In this document: positions 7,859 to 16,640 of the stretch, in pieces
How the letters are laid out: each line of letters begins with the position of its first letter
How positions within the stretch are numbered: the first letter of the stretch is position 1
From: an uncultured Rikenellaceae bacterium
GTDB taxonomy: Bacteria; Bacteroidota; Bacteroidia; Bacteroidales; Rikenellaceae
Length of the DNA: 64,000 bases
Assembly (NCBI GenBank): GCA_944321925.1
Contig: CALUND010000017.1
Location: forward strand, 62,001-126,000
Reading direction: 5' to 3'
The notes under the pieces: model-generated
Databases searched by the model: none
What the model saw: only the letters and a program-made list of their open reading frames with translations
Told to the model about the DNA's origin: nothing
Program-made: the position numbers and the translations under genes

Positions 7859-9835
7859 TTATTCTTGTACGCATCGAACAGGGCTACCCTGCCATGCAGC
7901 GACAGGCTGTCTAGGATAGAGGTTGCCATCTCCGTGAACGGGGCTTCCCGAATTGCTCCATTCGAAACGATACATATAAGTAGTCGTTCCATTGGCTCTA
8001 TTCGTGAGATAGAATGTCGAGTTATAAGCCTCTGTAACATCCTGTGTCTGGCCATGATCTTGCTGCCGTTTTCCGGGGCAGGGCCACCATGCCGACTCGG
8101 AGGAGACACCCGGAGTGGTATAAAGATAGGCTCCGAAATAGTTCAACTTCGTAGAATCGACGCAACCCACCAAGTGGAAGTTTTCGATCTTCGTCCACAA
8201 GTGATCTCCCGGATCCGGCACACGGTAACCGGCAGGGCACGGGTCATAAATCGTTTTAGCCGCGGTATACCCCCACAGAGGCTCCCAATCGGTGCTTTTC
8301 AACACAGCAGCACCCCAGTTCCCACCGAGGAAAGTATAAGGATTCTCGATCGAATAAGCGATAGCCTCATCAACCGTTGTGAAAGTTTTTTCTGCGGCCA
8401 TCACGATCGGCATATTGACCGGAGAAGCTGCGTCTTTCACATAAATCTGCTGTCCGAAACCATTCTCTGCCGGAACTTCGGTTCCCGCCGCATTGGTAAA
8501 CGGATCTTTTCGTCCCCACTGATAGAGCATACCGAAAGTCTGACGAACATCTACATTTTTATTGGCCTCTGTCGGTTCGGTCAAAGCAGCGCCGAGGTTA
8601 CGAGCCATAAACGTACGGGTCTGACCGTTGGCAAGAGTAGTTACGATATCCGATGCACCCGGTTCATATCCGGGAGCGATCCAGATATGCCAGCTCCAAA
8701 GCACCTTGCCTTCAGCGTCATACACGGCGATCACCTCATTATCATTCTCTGCAGCCATCGTCGAGAAGGTCACGTAGCCGTCCTTCAATTTTACATTCTC
8801 CAGATTGGGAGTAGCCGAAGTTCTCCAAAGCACACCTGCGCTCGCAGGAGCCAAAGTAGAACCGTCGGCGCCATTACCTTTCACCGTAGCTTTGAACTTA
8901 TAATCGCCCATTGTATTTACGATATAGGTATTGGCCGATTCCTCTGCGCTCAAATCGGTAATCGGCATAATCGTTTCAACCAAACCGATCGAATCAGCCA
9001 CATTCTCCTCCCACGGAAGAATTTGTGCATGGAAATAGAGGGTATAACCATTATCCTGATCGACAGTGATCGAAACCACATTGTTTTGACCGGCTTCAAA
9101 AGCAGCGCCTTCAGCAGGAGCCAACACCTCACGGTCACCTGCAGGAGTCACCACCTTAACGACAGGTTCTCCGGCTGCAAACGTTGTAGGAAGAACCAAA
9201 GCACCTTCGGAAGAGGGTATTACTTCCTGAACCCCTCCCAATCCGGAAACTTCACCGGTAGCCAGATCGACAGAACCGCTCAACGCGCCCATTACTTTTG
9301 CAGAAATCTCAGCCATCACTTCATCGGAAGTACCTTCAGCAGCCTTGAATTCCACTTGAACTTTGGCGAGTCTGTGAGCAAACTCCAGATCGACCGGAGA
9401 TGCAGCCGGATAGAGACCAGAAATCGATGCGCTCAGCAGGTCATAATCAGCCCACTCCATGGCAGACTGATCTTGCGGAAGAGCAACCGTAGCGACAGTC
9501 TCTGTCAAGCCTTCTTGATAAGGTGCATAAGCTATAACATCCACACTTTTGCTCTTCAAAGGATAGTAAATCGGTTCCGGAGTCGACGTAAGACCATCGG
9601 CACCTACCGTCAGTAATTGGTTGGAAAAGGCTTCCGTAGCAGCCGTATTGTCGGTCATGAAAAGACCGATCTGGTCACCCTCAGCAAACGCCTTCGCGCC
9701 ATCCTCGGAAAGAACGGTGGAACGCAGCAAAATAGGAGTATTGTCTCCGGAGCCTCCTGTCATTCCTGCATCATCTTTCGTACAGCTGGCGAAAACAGCC
9801 GACGCTGCCAAAAACGTTACAAAAACTTTTTTCAT
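7859..9835 (-). CDS. Fimbrillin-like surface lipoprotein with FISUMP-like C-terminus
   Basis: The 658-residue product has a lipoprotein signal (Cys18 in VFASC, then TKDDA), an Mfa-like N-terminal region (about residues 25-290, with FAEGDQIGLFMTDNTAATEA, IAYAPYQEG and FAHRLAKVQVEF), and a C-terminal region with WSWHIWIAPGYEPGASDIV, RTFMARNLGAAL, YQWGRKDPFTN and YDPCPAGYRVPDPGDH. The C-terminal third is nearly identical to the paralogue at 9873-11945, including a 65-base stretch that is identical at DNA level, which points to recent duplication or gene conversion. The intergenic sequence before the gene also resembles the one after it. Cell-surface location is inferred from the Cys plus KDD motif. 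Confidence 0.75.
   Translation of the reverse strand: MKKVFVTFLAASAVFASCTKDDAGMTGGSGDNTPILLRSTVLSEDGAKAFAEGDQIGLFMTDNTAATEAFSNQLLTVGADGLTSTPEPIYYPLKSKSVDVIAYAPYQEGLTETVATVALPQDQSAMEWADYDLLSASISGLYPAASPVDLEFAHRLAKVQVEFKAAEGTSDEVMAEISAKVMGALSGSVDLATGEVSGLGGVQEVIPSSEGALVLPTTFAAGEPVVKVVTPAGDREVLAPAEGAAFEAGQNNVVSITVDQDNGYTLYFHAQILPWEENVADSIGLVETIMPITDLSAEESANTYIVNTMGDYKFKATVKGNGADGSTLAPASAGVLWRTSATPNLENVKLKDGYVTFSTMAAENDNEVIAVYDAEGKVLWSWHIWIAPGYEPGASDIVTTLANGQTRTFMARNLGAALTEPTEANKNVDVRQTFGMLYQWGRKDPFTNAAGTEVPAENGFGQQIYVKDAASPVNMPIVMAAEKTFTTVDEAIAYSIENPYTFLGGNWGAAVLKSTDWEPLWGYTAAKTIYDPCPAGYRVPDPGDHLWTKIENFHLVGCVDSTKLNYFGAYLYTTPGVSSESAWWPCPGKRQQDHGQTQDVTEAYNSTFYLTNRANGTTTYMYRFEWSNSGSPVHGDGNLYPRQPVAAWQGSPVRCVQE
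8589..8653. repeat. 65-base direct repeat, copy 1 (within the 7859-9835 gene)
   Basis: These 65 bases are identical to 10606-10670 in the neighbouring paralogue and encode the ASDIVTTLANGQTRTFMARN region. Flanking similarity continues with scattered mismatches, so this is the core of a larger duplicated C-terminal module. Confidence 0.9.
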
Positions 9836-9872
9836 AATGGTATATCTTTTTATTTTTTTACTCGCGTGTTAA

Positions 9873-11945
9873 TTATTCTTTTACACATCGAACAGGTCCA
9901 CCCTGCCATGTTCCCGTAGGCTGACCGGGATAGAGATTTCCATCTTCGTGAACAGGAGTTCCCGATTTGGTCCATTCGAACCGATACATATATGTTCCAG
10001 TGGATCCGCCGGCCTCATTCTCAAGATAGAATGTCGTATTCCAAGTCTCTGCAAGGTCCTGTGTCTGGCCATGTGCGTCATTCCGTTTACCAGGGCAGGG
10101 CCACCATGCCGACTCGGAAGAAACGCCCGGAGAGGTAAAGAGATAAGCGCCGAAATAGTTCATTTTCGTCGTATCGACACAACCCACTAAATGAGCCTCC
10201 GGAGTTTCCGTCCAATTATGGTCATCCGAATCCGGCACGCGATAACCGGCAGGACACGGGTCATAAATAGTCTTGACCGAGGCGTTACCCCAAAGAGGAT
10301 ACCATGCCGGATCGGTAAGTGCAGCTGCACCCCAGTTTCCGCCGAGGAAAGTATAAGGATTTGCTATCGAATAGGCGATCGCTTCCGCAACCGTTGCAAA
10401 AGTTTTGTCTGCTTCCATTACGACAGGCATATTTATCGGGGTTTCCGCACCCTCCACATAGATTTGCTGGCCGTTGCCATTCACTGCAGGCACTTCTGTT
10501 TTCGCCGTATTGGTAAACGGATCCTTACGACCCCACTGATAGAGCAAACCGAAAGTTTTGCGAATATCTACATTTTTATTCTCTTCTGTCGGTTCTGTCA
10601 AAGCTGCGCCGAGGTTACGAGCCATAAACGTACGGGTCTGACCGTTGGCAAGAGTAGTTACGATATCCGAAGCACCGGGCTCATATCCCGGAGCAACCCA
10701 GATATGCCAGCTCCAGAGAATGTTACTGTCTGCATCATACGCTGCGATCACAGCATTTTCATCCACTGCTTCAGGTACACTGAAGAATATGGATCCTTCA
10801 CGCAATACGATATCCTGAATAGGCGATTGAGCCGAAAGGCTCCAAAGCATTCCAGCCGCTGCAGGTTCCATGATTTGAGCTTCGATACCATTTGCAGAAA
10901 GACCGTTACCCTGTATGGTTGCGGGGAAACGATAATCCCCGGCTTCCGAAACGATATAGCAGTTTGCCGGGCCATTCAAAGCGAGATTCGTAGCGAAGAT
11001 CGGATAAGTAGCTTCACCTTCGATCACGTTACCCGTAGCCCAATCTTTCACGGTTACATTAAAGATGGCCTCACGCTCTGTGGGAGTCATGTCGAGGACG
11101 ATCTCTACATCATAGACATTGCCGCTGGAAATCGTGCGTGCCGTATTCTTGAACACAACTTCACCAGGCGTACCGGGATTGAGCGTCAAAGTCAATGCCC
11201 CGGCAGCCAATTGCTGCGGAACCAGAATTGCCGAAACGCCCTCGATTGCATCGCCGGCCTGGTTGATAGCCAACGTACCTTTCGGCGTGATCGACTTTTT
11301 ATCACCCGTAGCGGTGATCTCTTGGGTTGCCATCGTCATCGTACCCTCGGTCATCACTTCGGCGAATGCGATTTGCGGATTCTCCGCCATAACCTCTTCA
11401 TAAGAGGCATCGGCCGTGTTTTTGATGGTAATCTTCACGTTGACAAGTGCCATGGCATGTTTGAACGGCAGTTCAACAGCCGATGCCGAGTTAACGCATC
11501 CGAGTTTCACGGCGGTCAACAGGTCGGCAGCTTTCCAAGCCTCCTCGGTGCTCTGATCTTCCGGAACCGAAACATTCATAGCTGTTCCCTCTCCCGTAAG
11601 ACCTGCACTTTGGTAAGGATAATATCCGAAGAGACTGATTGCACCGAGTGACGGATATTTCACTTCGGTCGGACAGCTCCAGGATGATCCGTTGTAGGTC
11701 CAGGGCAGGTTGTCTTGCGTGTTTCCGGTAACGGTAAAACTGTTACCGTTCTCTTTCACGAAAAGACCGATCACATCCTGAGCCACAAAAGCTTCGGTCG
11801 CACCAGCCATGCTTTGAACCGTAGCATTGATCTTCAGTGCCTGGGGAGTTGTGGACGGCTCACCAGATCCCGGATCATCTTTCTTACAACCGGTGAACGC
11901 AAGTGCACCGACTGCAAAGAGCAACATAAAAATTTTAGTTTTCAT
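9873..11945 (-). CDS. Fimbrillin-like surface lipoprotein, first gene of the tandem block
   Basis: The 690-residue product has a lipoprotein signal with Cys20 (FTGC, then KKDDP). The N-terminal region matches the Mfa-like family (VAQDVIGLFVKENGN, LFGYYPYQSAG, ELPFKHAMALVNVKITIKN). The C-terminal region shares WSWHIWVAPGYEPGASDIV, RTFMARNLGAAL and YDPCPAGYRVPDSDDH with the next gene. The two proteins diverge in the N-terminal half but are close to identical over long parts of the C-terminal half, so sequence change is concentrated in the fimbrillin-like part. It is promoter-proximal in the leftward block and is preceded by a long A+T-rich leader. Confidence 0.75.
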   Translation of the reverse strand: MKTKIFMLLFAVGALAFTGCKKDDPGSGEPSTTPQALKINATVQSMAGATEAFVAQDVIGLFVKENGNSFTVTGNTQDNLPWTYNGSSWSCPTEVKYPSLGAISLFGYYPYQSAGLTGEGTAMNVSVPEDQSTEEAWKAADLLTAVKLGCVNSASAVELPFKHAMALVNVKITIKNTADASYEEVMAENPQIAFAEVMTEGTMTMATQEITATGDKKSITPKGTLAINQAGDAIEGVSAILVPQQLAAGALTLTLNPGTPGEVVFKNTARTISSGNVYDVEIVLDMTPTEREAIFNVTVKDWATGNVIEGEATYPIFATNLALNGPANCYIVSEAGDYRFPATIQGNGLSANGIEAQIMEPAAAGMLWSLSAQSPIQDIVLREGSIFFSVPEAVDENAVIAAYDADSNILWSWHIWVAPGYEPGASDIVTTLANGQTRTFMARNLGAALTEPTEENKNVDIRKTFGLLYQWGRKDPFTNTAKTEVPAVNGNGQQIYVEGAETPINMPVVMEADKTFATVAEAIAYSIANPYTFLGGNWGAAALTDPAWYPLWGNASVKTIYDPCPAGYRVPDSDDHNWTETPEAHLVGCVDTTKMNYFGAYLFTSPGVSSESAWWPCPGKRNDAHGQTQDLAETWNTTFYLENEAGGSTGTYMYRFEWTKSGTPVHEDGNLYPGQPTGTWQGGPVRCVKE
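10606..10670. repeat. 65-base direct repeat, copy 2 (within the 9873-11945 gene)
   Basis: Identical over all 65 bases to 8589-8653, about 2 kb away in the same orientation. Such identity, including third codon positions, fits recent duplication or gene conversion and offers a site for homologous recombination that would delete or fuse the two genes. Confidence 0.9.
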
Positions 11946-12197
11946 GTGACAAGTAGATTTAGATAGATAGAGTGATAATAGAATGAGTTAATTGTTGTGT
12001 TATATGGATTTAAAACATCAAAAGATTCATTTTCTTTGTCTTAATACATTAGGAACCCGAAAGCATACCCAATAATACATAATAGCGCCCCCAGGACGAA
12101 TTGTTCTTCGGCCGGAAGCGCTTACGGGTAAAATATACTTCGACTGATTGCACCTAAATTATTCGATATCTCTCTTTTTCGCGAATCAATATCGCCT

Positions 12198-12229
12198 ACA
12201 AATTTATTCAAAAAAAGAAATAACGCAAG
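12198..12229 (-). promoter_or_regulatory. Possible promoter of the fimbrillin-like block
   Basis: The minus strand reads TAAATTTGT at 12206-12198 (matching TAnnTTTG), with CTTG 19 bases upstream at 12226-12229 as a weak -33 element. If used, the first mRNA would have a leader of about 250 bases. It is the best match on this strand but is only moderately supported. Confidence 0.35.
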
Positions 12230-12428
12230 ATTTTTTCTTTATTTTCTCCTGCTATGAAATATTCCTTCTCGTCGCTACCGCTGTATCTTCTGCAATATCA
12301 TATAAAATTTTCAAATAATTTATATATCACACATTAAAACAACACAAAACGGCAACGAAAAATATACTCTTCTCTTCCTATTAATCCATTTTGCAAGCTA
12401 TAAATTCTACAGAATATAACAAAATAGC

Positions 12429-12437
12429 TACATTTGC
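12429..12437 (+). promoter_or_regulatory. Putative promoter (-7 element) of the SH3-domain gene
   Basis: TACATTTGC matches TAnnTTTG exactly and lies about 60 bases before the ATG at 12501. No good TTTG is seen at 19-21 bases upstream. Confidence 0.45.
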
Positions 12438-12500
12438 ACCATCTGCCTCAGGCGGATAGGCCGACATTATTTTTTGTTCACCCCTAAATCCATTTCATTC

Positions 12501-13466
12501 ATGAAACGACAACTCGTACTCTTTTTCGCAACGGTTCTTTTTCCGCTCATGAGTTGGGCAGGAGAGACGTTTACCACCGTATTCGACGCGGCGGTCTACC
12601 GCTCACCCAACACGACGAGCGATTTGATCGTCACACTGCCTGCGGGTAGCGAAGTGACCGTCACGGCGATCGATCGCGACAATTTCTGGGCACGGATTTC
12701 ACTTTCCGACGGGGCAGTCGGCTATGTCGACACCGGATGCCTCGATGCTCCCGGAGGAACAGCCGGCATCACCGAGACGTTCAATGCCGACGAAATCCAA
12801 GTCTCGAAGGAAGAGAAACAGGCCGACATTGCAGAGACTCTCGCAGCCATTCTCTTTTTCCTGTTGCTTACCGCAGCGACCGTCCACATGTTCTACGTGC
12901 GGTCCAATGTCGACAACGAACCGCGCCTGTTTGTCGGGTCCATGGCCCGAATCGTTCTTTTCGCCATTCTGATGCTGATCAGCGTCTTCATGGTCGAGGG
13001 TTTCTGGGGCAAACTGTTTCAGATCTTGGGAGCACTCATCTCGGTAGTCTTCTCCTACTACGCCTACCTGCGTCCGAAAAGTAAACTGCTCGTCGGAGGA
13101 GCTCCGTCCAAGAATGCTCTTCAGATATTGGGCGGCATGTGGACCGATCTGGAAAACAAACAGGTAGACAAAGCACGGGTCAGCCTGTTGACGCAACAAC
13201 TCGAGAAGCTGCGCAGAGAGTACAACGAAACGGCTTCGGAGACCATGCGACAACAACTGGACGCCCGGATGTCCGAACTGCAGCAGGAGCGAACCGAAGA
13301 GGAGACCAAAATGAACGAAACGGTTGCACTGACCTTCGTGTCGGTTTTCATCGCCATTATCTTCGTCTGGCTTACGCCCTTCGTCGCCATCGTTCAATAT
13401 CTCAGGAACTATCCGCTCTATCTGCGCAAACGCGAATCCTACCAGCAGAAAGCCGGCATGCGATAG
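12501..13466 (+). CDS. SH3b-domain membrane protein
   Basis: A 321-residue protein of unknown function. It starts with a signal peptide (MKRQLVLFFATVLFPLMSWA), then a bacterial SH3 (SH3b) domain at about residues 20-85 with the pattern AAVYRSPNTTSDLIVTLPAG and FWARISL.DGAVGYVD. Three hydrophobic helices follow (about 115-135, 143-163, 166-185), then a charged, coiled-coil-like segment (about 205-275, rich in Glu, Gln and Leu) and a last helix at about 280-305. SH3b domains usually bind cell-wall or peptide ligands outside the membrane. The ATG at 12501 was chosen over one at 12474 because it gives a normal signal peptide. It is monocistronic and convergent with the next operon. Confidence 0.7.
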   Translation: MKRQLVLFFATVLFPLMSWAGETFTTVFDAAVYRSPNTTSDLIVTLPAGSEVTVTAIDRDNFWARISLSDGAVGYVDTGCLDAPGGTAGITETFNADEIQVSKEEKQADIAETLAAILFFLLLTAATVHMFYVRSNVDNEPRLFVGSMARIVLFAILMLISVFMVEGFWGKLFQILGALISVVFSYYAYLRPKSKLLVGGAPSKNALQILGGMWTDLENKQVDKARVSLLTQQLEKLRREYNETASETMRQQLDARMSELQQERTEEETKMNETVALTFVSVFIAIIFVWLTPFVAIVQYLRNYPLYLRKRESYQQKAGMR

Positions 13467-13538
13467 CCACGACCCGGCGAGACAGGACGGAGACGCTCCG
13501 CCTTTCGATAGGCATTTCCAGCTCTCCGATACAAACGA

Positions 13539-13580
13539 AAGTCAGAGGCCGAAACGAATGTTCGTTTCGGCCTCTGACTT
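13539..13580. terminator. Bidirectional terminator, near-perfect 42-base palindrome
   Basis: Two 20-base arms (13539-13558 and 13561-13580) are perfect inverted copies separated by two bases. It lies between the convergent genes ending at 13466 (+) and 13605 (-), so it probably stops transcription from both sides. Confidence 0.8.
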
Positions 13581-13604
13581 ATCTTCACTCCGCTGAAAGG
13601 GAGA

Positions 13605-14150
13605 CTATAACTTCTCCTTGATTAATTCCGCGCCGACCCGCACGGCCTCTTCGTTGGCCGGAAGCATCTTCCAAGCCCTTTCCGGAAGCGATTTTTTGAG
13701 CCCCTCGAAAACGCTCTCCCGCGTCACCACGGGACGGACCTTGAGATAGCCGCCCAAAATCATGGTGTTGAACATCCGAATCGTACCTCTGCGAGCCGCT
13801 TCGGCCGTTGCGTCGATGGTAAAAATCCGGATATCGCGCCGCGTAGGATGGTGCGTAATACCATTGGTGTCGTAGATAAGCACGCCGCCAGGTTTGATCT
13901 GGCTCTCGAACTTATCCATACTCTGCTGGTTGAGGATAATGGCCGTATCGTACTCATGAGCAATGGGCGAACTGATCGGCCGATCGCTGATGATCACCGT
14001 CACATTGGCCGTACCGCCGCGCATTTCGGGACCGTAAGCGGGCATCCAACTCACCTCGTAGCCCTGCATGACGCCCGAATAGGCCAGTATTTTCCCCATG
14101 GAAAGCACACCCTGGCCTCCGAATCCCGCTATGATCAACTCTTCTTTCAT
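13605..14150 (-). CDS. 2-oxoacid:ferredoxin oxidoreductase, gamma subunit
   Basis: Gamma (catalytic-domain) subunit of a CoA-acylating 2-oxoacid:ferredoxin oxidoreductase, which oxidatively decarboxylates a 2-oxoacid to acyl-CoA and reduces ferredoxin in the cytoplasm. The 181-residue product opens with the family motif IIAGFGGQGVLSMGKIL and contains SWMPAYGPEMRGGTANVTV. It is the last gene of a four-gene leftward operon, three bases after the TPP-binding subunit. Substrate cannot be decided from sequence: 2-oxoglutarate (Kor) and branched-chain 2-oxoacids (Vor) are both possible. Confidence 0.9.
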   Translation of the reverse strand: MKEELIIAGFGGQGVLSMGKILAYSGVMQGYEVSWMPAYGPEMRGGTANVTVIISDRPISSPIAHEYDTAIILNQQSMDKFESQIKPGGVLIYDTNGITHHPTRRDIRIFTIDATAEAARRGTIRMFNTMILGGYLKVRPVVTRESVFEGLKKSLPERAWKMLPANEEAVRVGAELIKEKL

Positions 14151-14153
14151 GGT

Positions 14154-14924
14154 CTATTCGTTTTTAATATCGCCCAACGGATAGAACGGGAACATGTGCT
14201 CCTCCATCCATTGGTTTGCGGCTACGGGAGTCATTTTCCAGCCGCTGTTACAGGTGGAGACGAACTCCACAAAAGAGAGGCCTTTCCCCTCCATCGAATT
14301 TTCGAACGCTTTTCGAAGGGCCTTTTTCGCGCGACGCACACCGGCGGGAGTCCCCACGCTTTGCCGGGTGACGTAACGTACCCCCTCGAGGCAAGCGATC
14401 ATCTCGGCGATTTTGAAAGGATAGCCGTGAAGTTTGACGTCTCGTCCATTGGGCGAAGTGGCTGTCTTCATGCCCACCAACGTGGTCGGAGCCATTTGTC
14501 CGCCGGTCATGCCGTAGATGGCGTTGTTGACGTAGATAACGGCAATGCTCTCCCCCCGATTGCAGGTGTGAATGGTCTCTCCCGTTCCGATGGCCGACAG
14601 GTCTCCGTCACCCTGGTAGGTGAAGATCAACTTGTCGGGACAGAGTCGTTTCATGGCGGTAGCGACGGCACAGGCCCGTCCATGCGCCGCCTCGGCCCAA
14701 TCTATATCGATGTAGTTGTATGCGAACACGCCGCACCCCACGGGACTGACTCCGATCGTGCGATCCTGCATGCCCATCTCGTCGATCACTTCGGCGATCA
14801 GTTTATGAATGGTCCCGTGGCTGCATCCCGGGCAATAGTGCATCACCCGATCCGTCAGAAGAGCCGGACGCCCATAGACCCGATTTTCCGGGACGATTTG
14901 CACTTCTTCCTGTTTCTGTGCCAT
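14154..14924 (-). CDS. 2-oxoacid:ferredoxin oxidoreductase, TPP-binding beta subunit
   Basis: Thiamine-diphosphate-binding subunit of the oxidoreductase. The 256-residue product has a YCPGCSHGTIHKLIAEV motif near residue 30 and the TPP/Mg2+ signature GDGDLSAIGTGETIH through VIYVNNAIYGMTGGQ. The first ATG is at 14924, two bases after the stop of the alpha subunit; a TTG at 14930 would add two residues and is less likely. The small size and separate alpha, gamma and ferredoxin-type partners are typical of four-subunit enzymes. Confidence 0.92.
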   Translation of the reverse strand: MAQKQEEVQIVPENRVYGRPALLTDRVMHYCPGCSHGTIHKLIAEVIDEMGMQDRTIGVSPVGCGVFAYNYIDIDWAEAAHGRACAVATAMKRLCPDKLIFTYQGDGDLSAIGTGETIHTCNRGESIAVIYVNNAIYGMTGGQMAPTTLVGMKTATSPNGRDVKLHGYPFKIAEMIACLEGVRYVTRQSVGTPAGVRRAKKALRKAFENSMEGKGLSFVEFVSTCNSGWKMTPVAANQWMEEHMFPFYPLGDIKNE

Positions 14925-14926
14925 TT

Positions 14927-16024
14927 TCAATGTCTCCTCTTTTTCAGCAATTTCTCCTGCACGGCTTCGTAGACATCACCCGGCGTAAAGAGTTGCCCTC
15001 CCATACGTCCGTAATGCTCCACGGCGACCTGTCCAGCGACAGCCAGCCGCACGTCTTCGATCATCTGACCGGCATTCAGTTCCACGCAAAGAATTCCTTT
15101 CATGCGAGCGGCGAGATCGGCGATCCGTTCCGACGGGAAAGGCCAGAGCGTAATGGGACGCAACAAGCCTAACTTGAGGCCTTTCTTGCGGGCCATTTGG
15201 ACGGTTTCCGAAGCGATTCGGGCCGACGAACCGAACGCCACGATCAGGTAATCGGCATCGTCGGTCATCAGCTCGTCGTAACGCACTTCCGACTGTTCGA
15301 TCTCGTTGTATTTGGCCTGCAGCCGCAAGTTGGTTGCCTCCATTTCGGCCGGTTCGAGGGCCAACGAGGTTGCCACATGACGCTGACGGTTCGCTTTACG
15401 ACCGGTAAGCGCCCAATCGCCCGACTGACGGCAGATCTCCTCGTCCGACATCCGGCCCCGGTTCCGCGTGACCACCACCTTCTCCATCATCTGGCCGATC
15501 ACGCCGTCGGAGAGAATCATGGTCGGAATGCGGTAACGGAAAGCGAGATCGAACCCGTCGAATACGAAATCGTACATCTCCTGAACGGATGCCGGGGCCA
15601 GCACGATCATCCGATAGTCTCCGTGACCGCCGCCTTTCGTAGCCTGAAAATAGTCGCTTTGCGAAGGTTGAATGGTCCCCAGGCCGGGGCCTCCGCGTTG
15701 TACGTTGACGATCAGGCACGGCAGTTCCGCACCGGCTATGTAGCTGATTCCTTCACACATCAGGCTGATGCCCGGACTCGAAGAGGAGGTCATCACCCGC
15801 TTGCCGCAGGCAGCGCCTCCGTAGACCATGTTGATCGAAGCGATTTCACTCTCGGCCTGCAGGACGACCATTCCCGTAGTTTCCCAGGGTCGCATCTCCA
15901 TCAGGGTCTCCAACACCTCCGACTGCGGAGTAATCGGATACCCGAAATAGCCATCGCATCCGCTTCGGATAGCAGCTTCGGCGATCGCCTCGTTGCCTTT
16001 CATTAAACGAACATCCTCTTTCAT
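14927..16024 (-). CDS. vorB: 2-oxoacid:ferredoxin oxidoreductase, alpha subunit (VorB-type)
   Basis: Large pyrimidine-binding subunit. The 365-residue product contains the diagnostic [12 protein letters not shown] near residue 28, [17 protein letters not shown], and [20 protein letters not shown]. The length and these motifs match the subunit usually annotated as 3-methyl-2-oxobutanoate dehydrogenase VorB in Bacteroidetes; the symbol follows that convention and does not prove valine-derived substrate specificity. Its ATG overlaps the stop of the upstream ferredoxin-type subunit by four bases (ATGA), suggesting coupled translation. Confidence 0.9.
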   Translation of the reverse strand: MKEDVRLMKGNEAIAEAAIRSGCDGYFGYPITPQSEVLETLMEMRPWETTGMVVLQAESEIASINMVYGGAACGKRVMTSSSSPGISLMCEGISYIAGAELPCLIVNVQRGGPGLGTIQPSQSDYFQATKGGGHGDYRMIVLAPASVQEMYDFVFDGFDLAFRYRIPTMILSDGVIGQMMEKVVVTRNRGRMSDEEICRQSGDWALTGRKANRQRHVATSLALEPAEMEATNLRLQAKYNEIEQSEVRYDELMTDDADYLIVAFGSSARIASETVQMARKKGLKLGLLRPITLWPFPSERIADLAARMKGILCVELNAGQMIEDVRLAVAGQVAVEHYGRMGGQLFTPGDVYEAVQEKLLKKRRH

Positions 16025-16254
16025 TCTGTCGGAAATTTTTGGCGGTATACGGCAATACAGCTATCCGGACATACGATTGCGCAACTTGCACATCCTGTGC
16101 ATGCGGTCGGATTCGCCATATAGGAATAAGCGTAACCTTTGCCATTCACCTCTGTAGACAGAGCGAGCACTCCGCAGGGGCATGAAACCACGCAGACTTC
16201 ACACCCTTTGCACCGCTCCTTATCGATCACGACCGCTCCTCTGATTTTTGCCAT
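16021..16254 (-). CDS. 2-oxoacid:ferredoxin oxidoreductase, 2x[4Fe-4S] subunit
   Basis: A 77-residue ferredoxin-like subunit that passes electrons from the TPP centre. Two Cys clusters of the CxxCxxCxxxC type are visible: CKGCEVCVVSCPCG and CTGCASCAIVCPDSC. The ATG at 16254 (MAKIRGAVVIDKERC) is preferred to upstream starts because it matches the normal delta-subunit N-terminus; the longer frame would add an uncharacteristic 43 residues. It is the first gene of the operon and overlaps the alpha subunit by four bases. Confidence 0.92.
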   Translation of the reverse strand: MAKIRGAVVIDKERCKGCEVCVVSCPCGVLALSTEVNGKGYAYSYMANPTACTGCASCAIVCPDSCIAVYRQKFPTE

Positions 16255-16318
16255 AATTCGTTTGTTTTTTCTACGATCCGGAGGAGGGTTCCGCGTCGGG
16301 CTCTCCTCATGCGGATGT

Positions 16319-16327
16319 ACAAAATTA
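16319..16327 (-). promoter_or_regulatory. Putative promoter (-7) of the oxidoreductase operon
   Basis: The minus strand reads TAATTTTGT, matching TAnnTTTG, 65 bases upstream of the first ATG. The -33 region is poor. Confidence 0.4.
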
Positions 16328-16600
16328 CACAAATTCACCTCCTCAATGGTCCACCTTAAAGATACTTTACGTAAACTTAACACGTCCCACGAACCATTTT
16401 CGGAGGTGCAATCCGAGAGAAAACGCCCCGAATGCCGCTATTCGACACGTTCGGAGTGCACAGTTCCAAGCCCATTCCTTTCGATGGAACGAAACTCATC
16501 TCAGGAACGATCCGACAGGTTCCGGTACAAAGTATGCAGCTCTGTCTGCCAACAAAACAAGTCGCTCCGGGAAGAGAGGCTCTTTTTCCGGATAAAAACT

Positions 16601-16633
16601 TTTGCTTTGCACCCCGGGATGTAGTATCTTTGC
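16601..16633 (+). promoter_or_regulatory. Promoter of the MATE gene, nearly leaderless
   Basis: A full Bacteroidetes promoter: TTTG (16601-16604), 20-base spacer, TATCTTTGC (16625-16633). By the usual geometry transcription starts near 16636, only about five bases before the ATG at 16641. Confidence 0.75.
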
Positions 16634-16640
16634 GCTCCCT

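Larger units (their letters stand above)
11946..12500. other. A+T-rich divergent regulatory region
   Basis: About 550 bases, clearly richer in A+T than the flanking genes, separating the leftward fimbrillin-like block from the rightward SH3-domain gene. It holds a candidate promoter on each strand (12198-12229 minus, 12429-12437 plus). No inverted repeats flanking a promoter, as would be expected for an invertible switch, were found by eye. No credible gene is present. Confidence 0.6.
16255..16640. other. Divergent intergenic region between the oxidoreductase operon and the MATE gene
   Basis: About 385 bases containing the two divergent promoters at 16319-16327 (-) and 16601-16633 (+). No RNA gene, repeat or credible short gene was recognised. 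Confidence 0.6.

Noticed and set aside
11946..12500. Invertible promoter controlling the fimbrillin-like block
   Set aside because: No paired inverted repeats flanking a promoter were found by eye and no recombinase gene is nearby.
14925..14930. TTG start for the TPP-binding subunit
   Set aside because: An ATG lies six bases further and gives a normal N-terminus, without overlap with the preceding stop codon.
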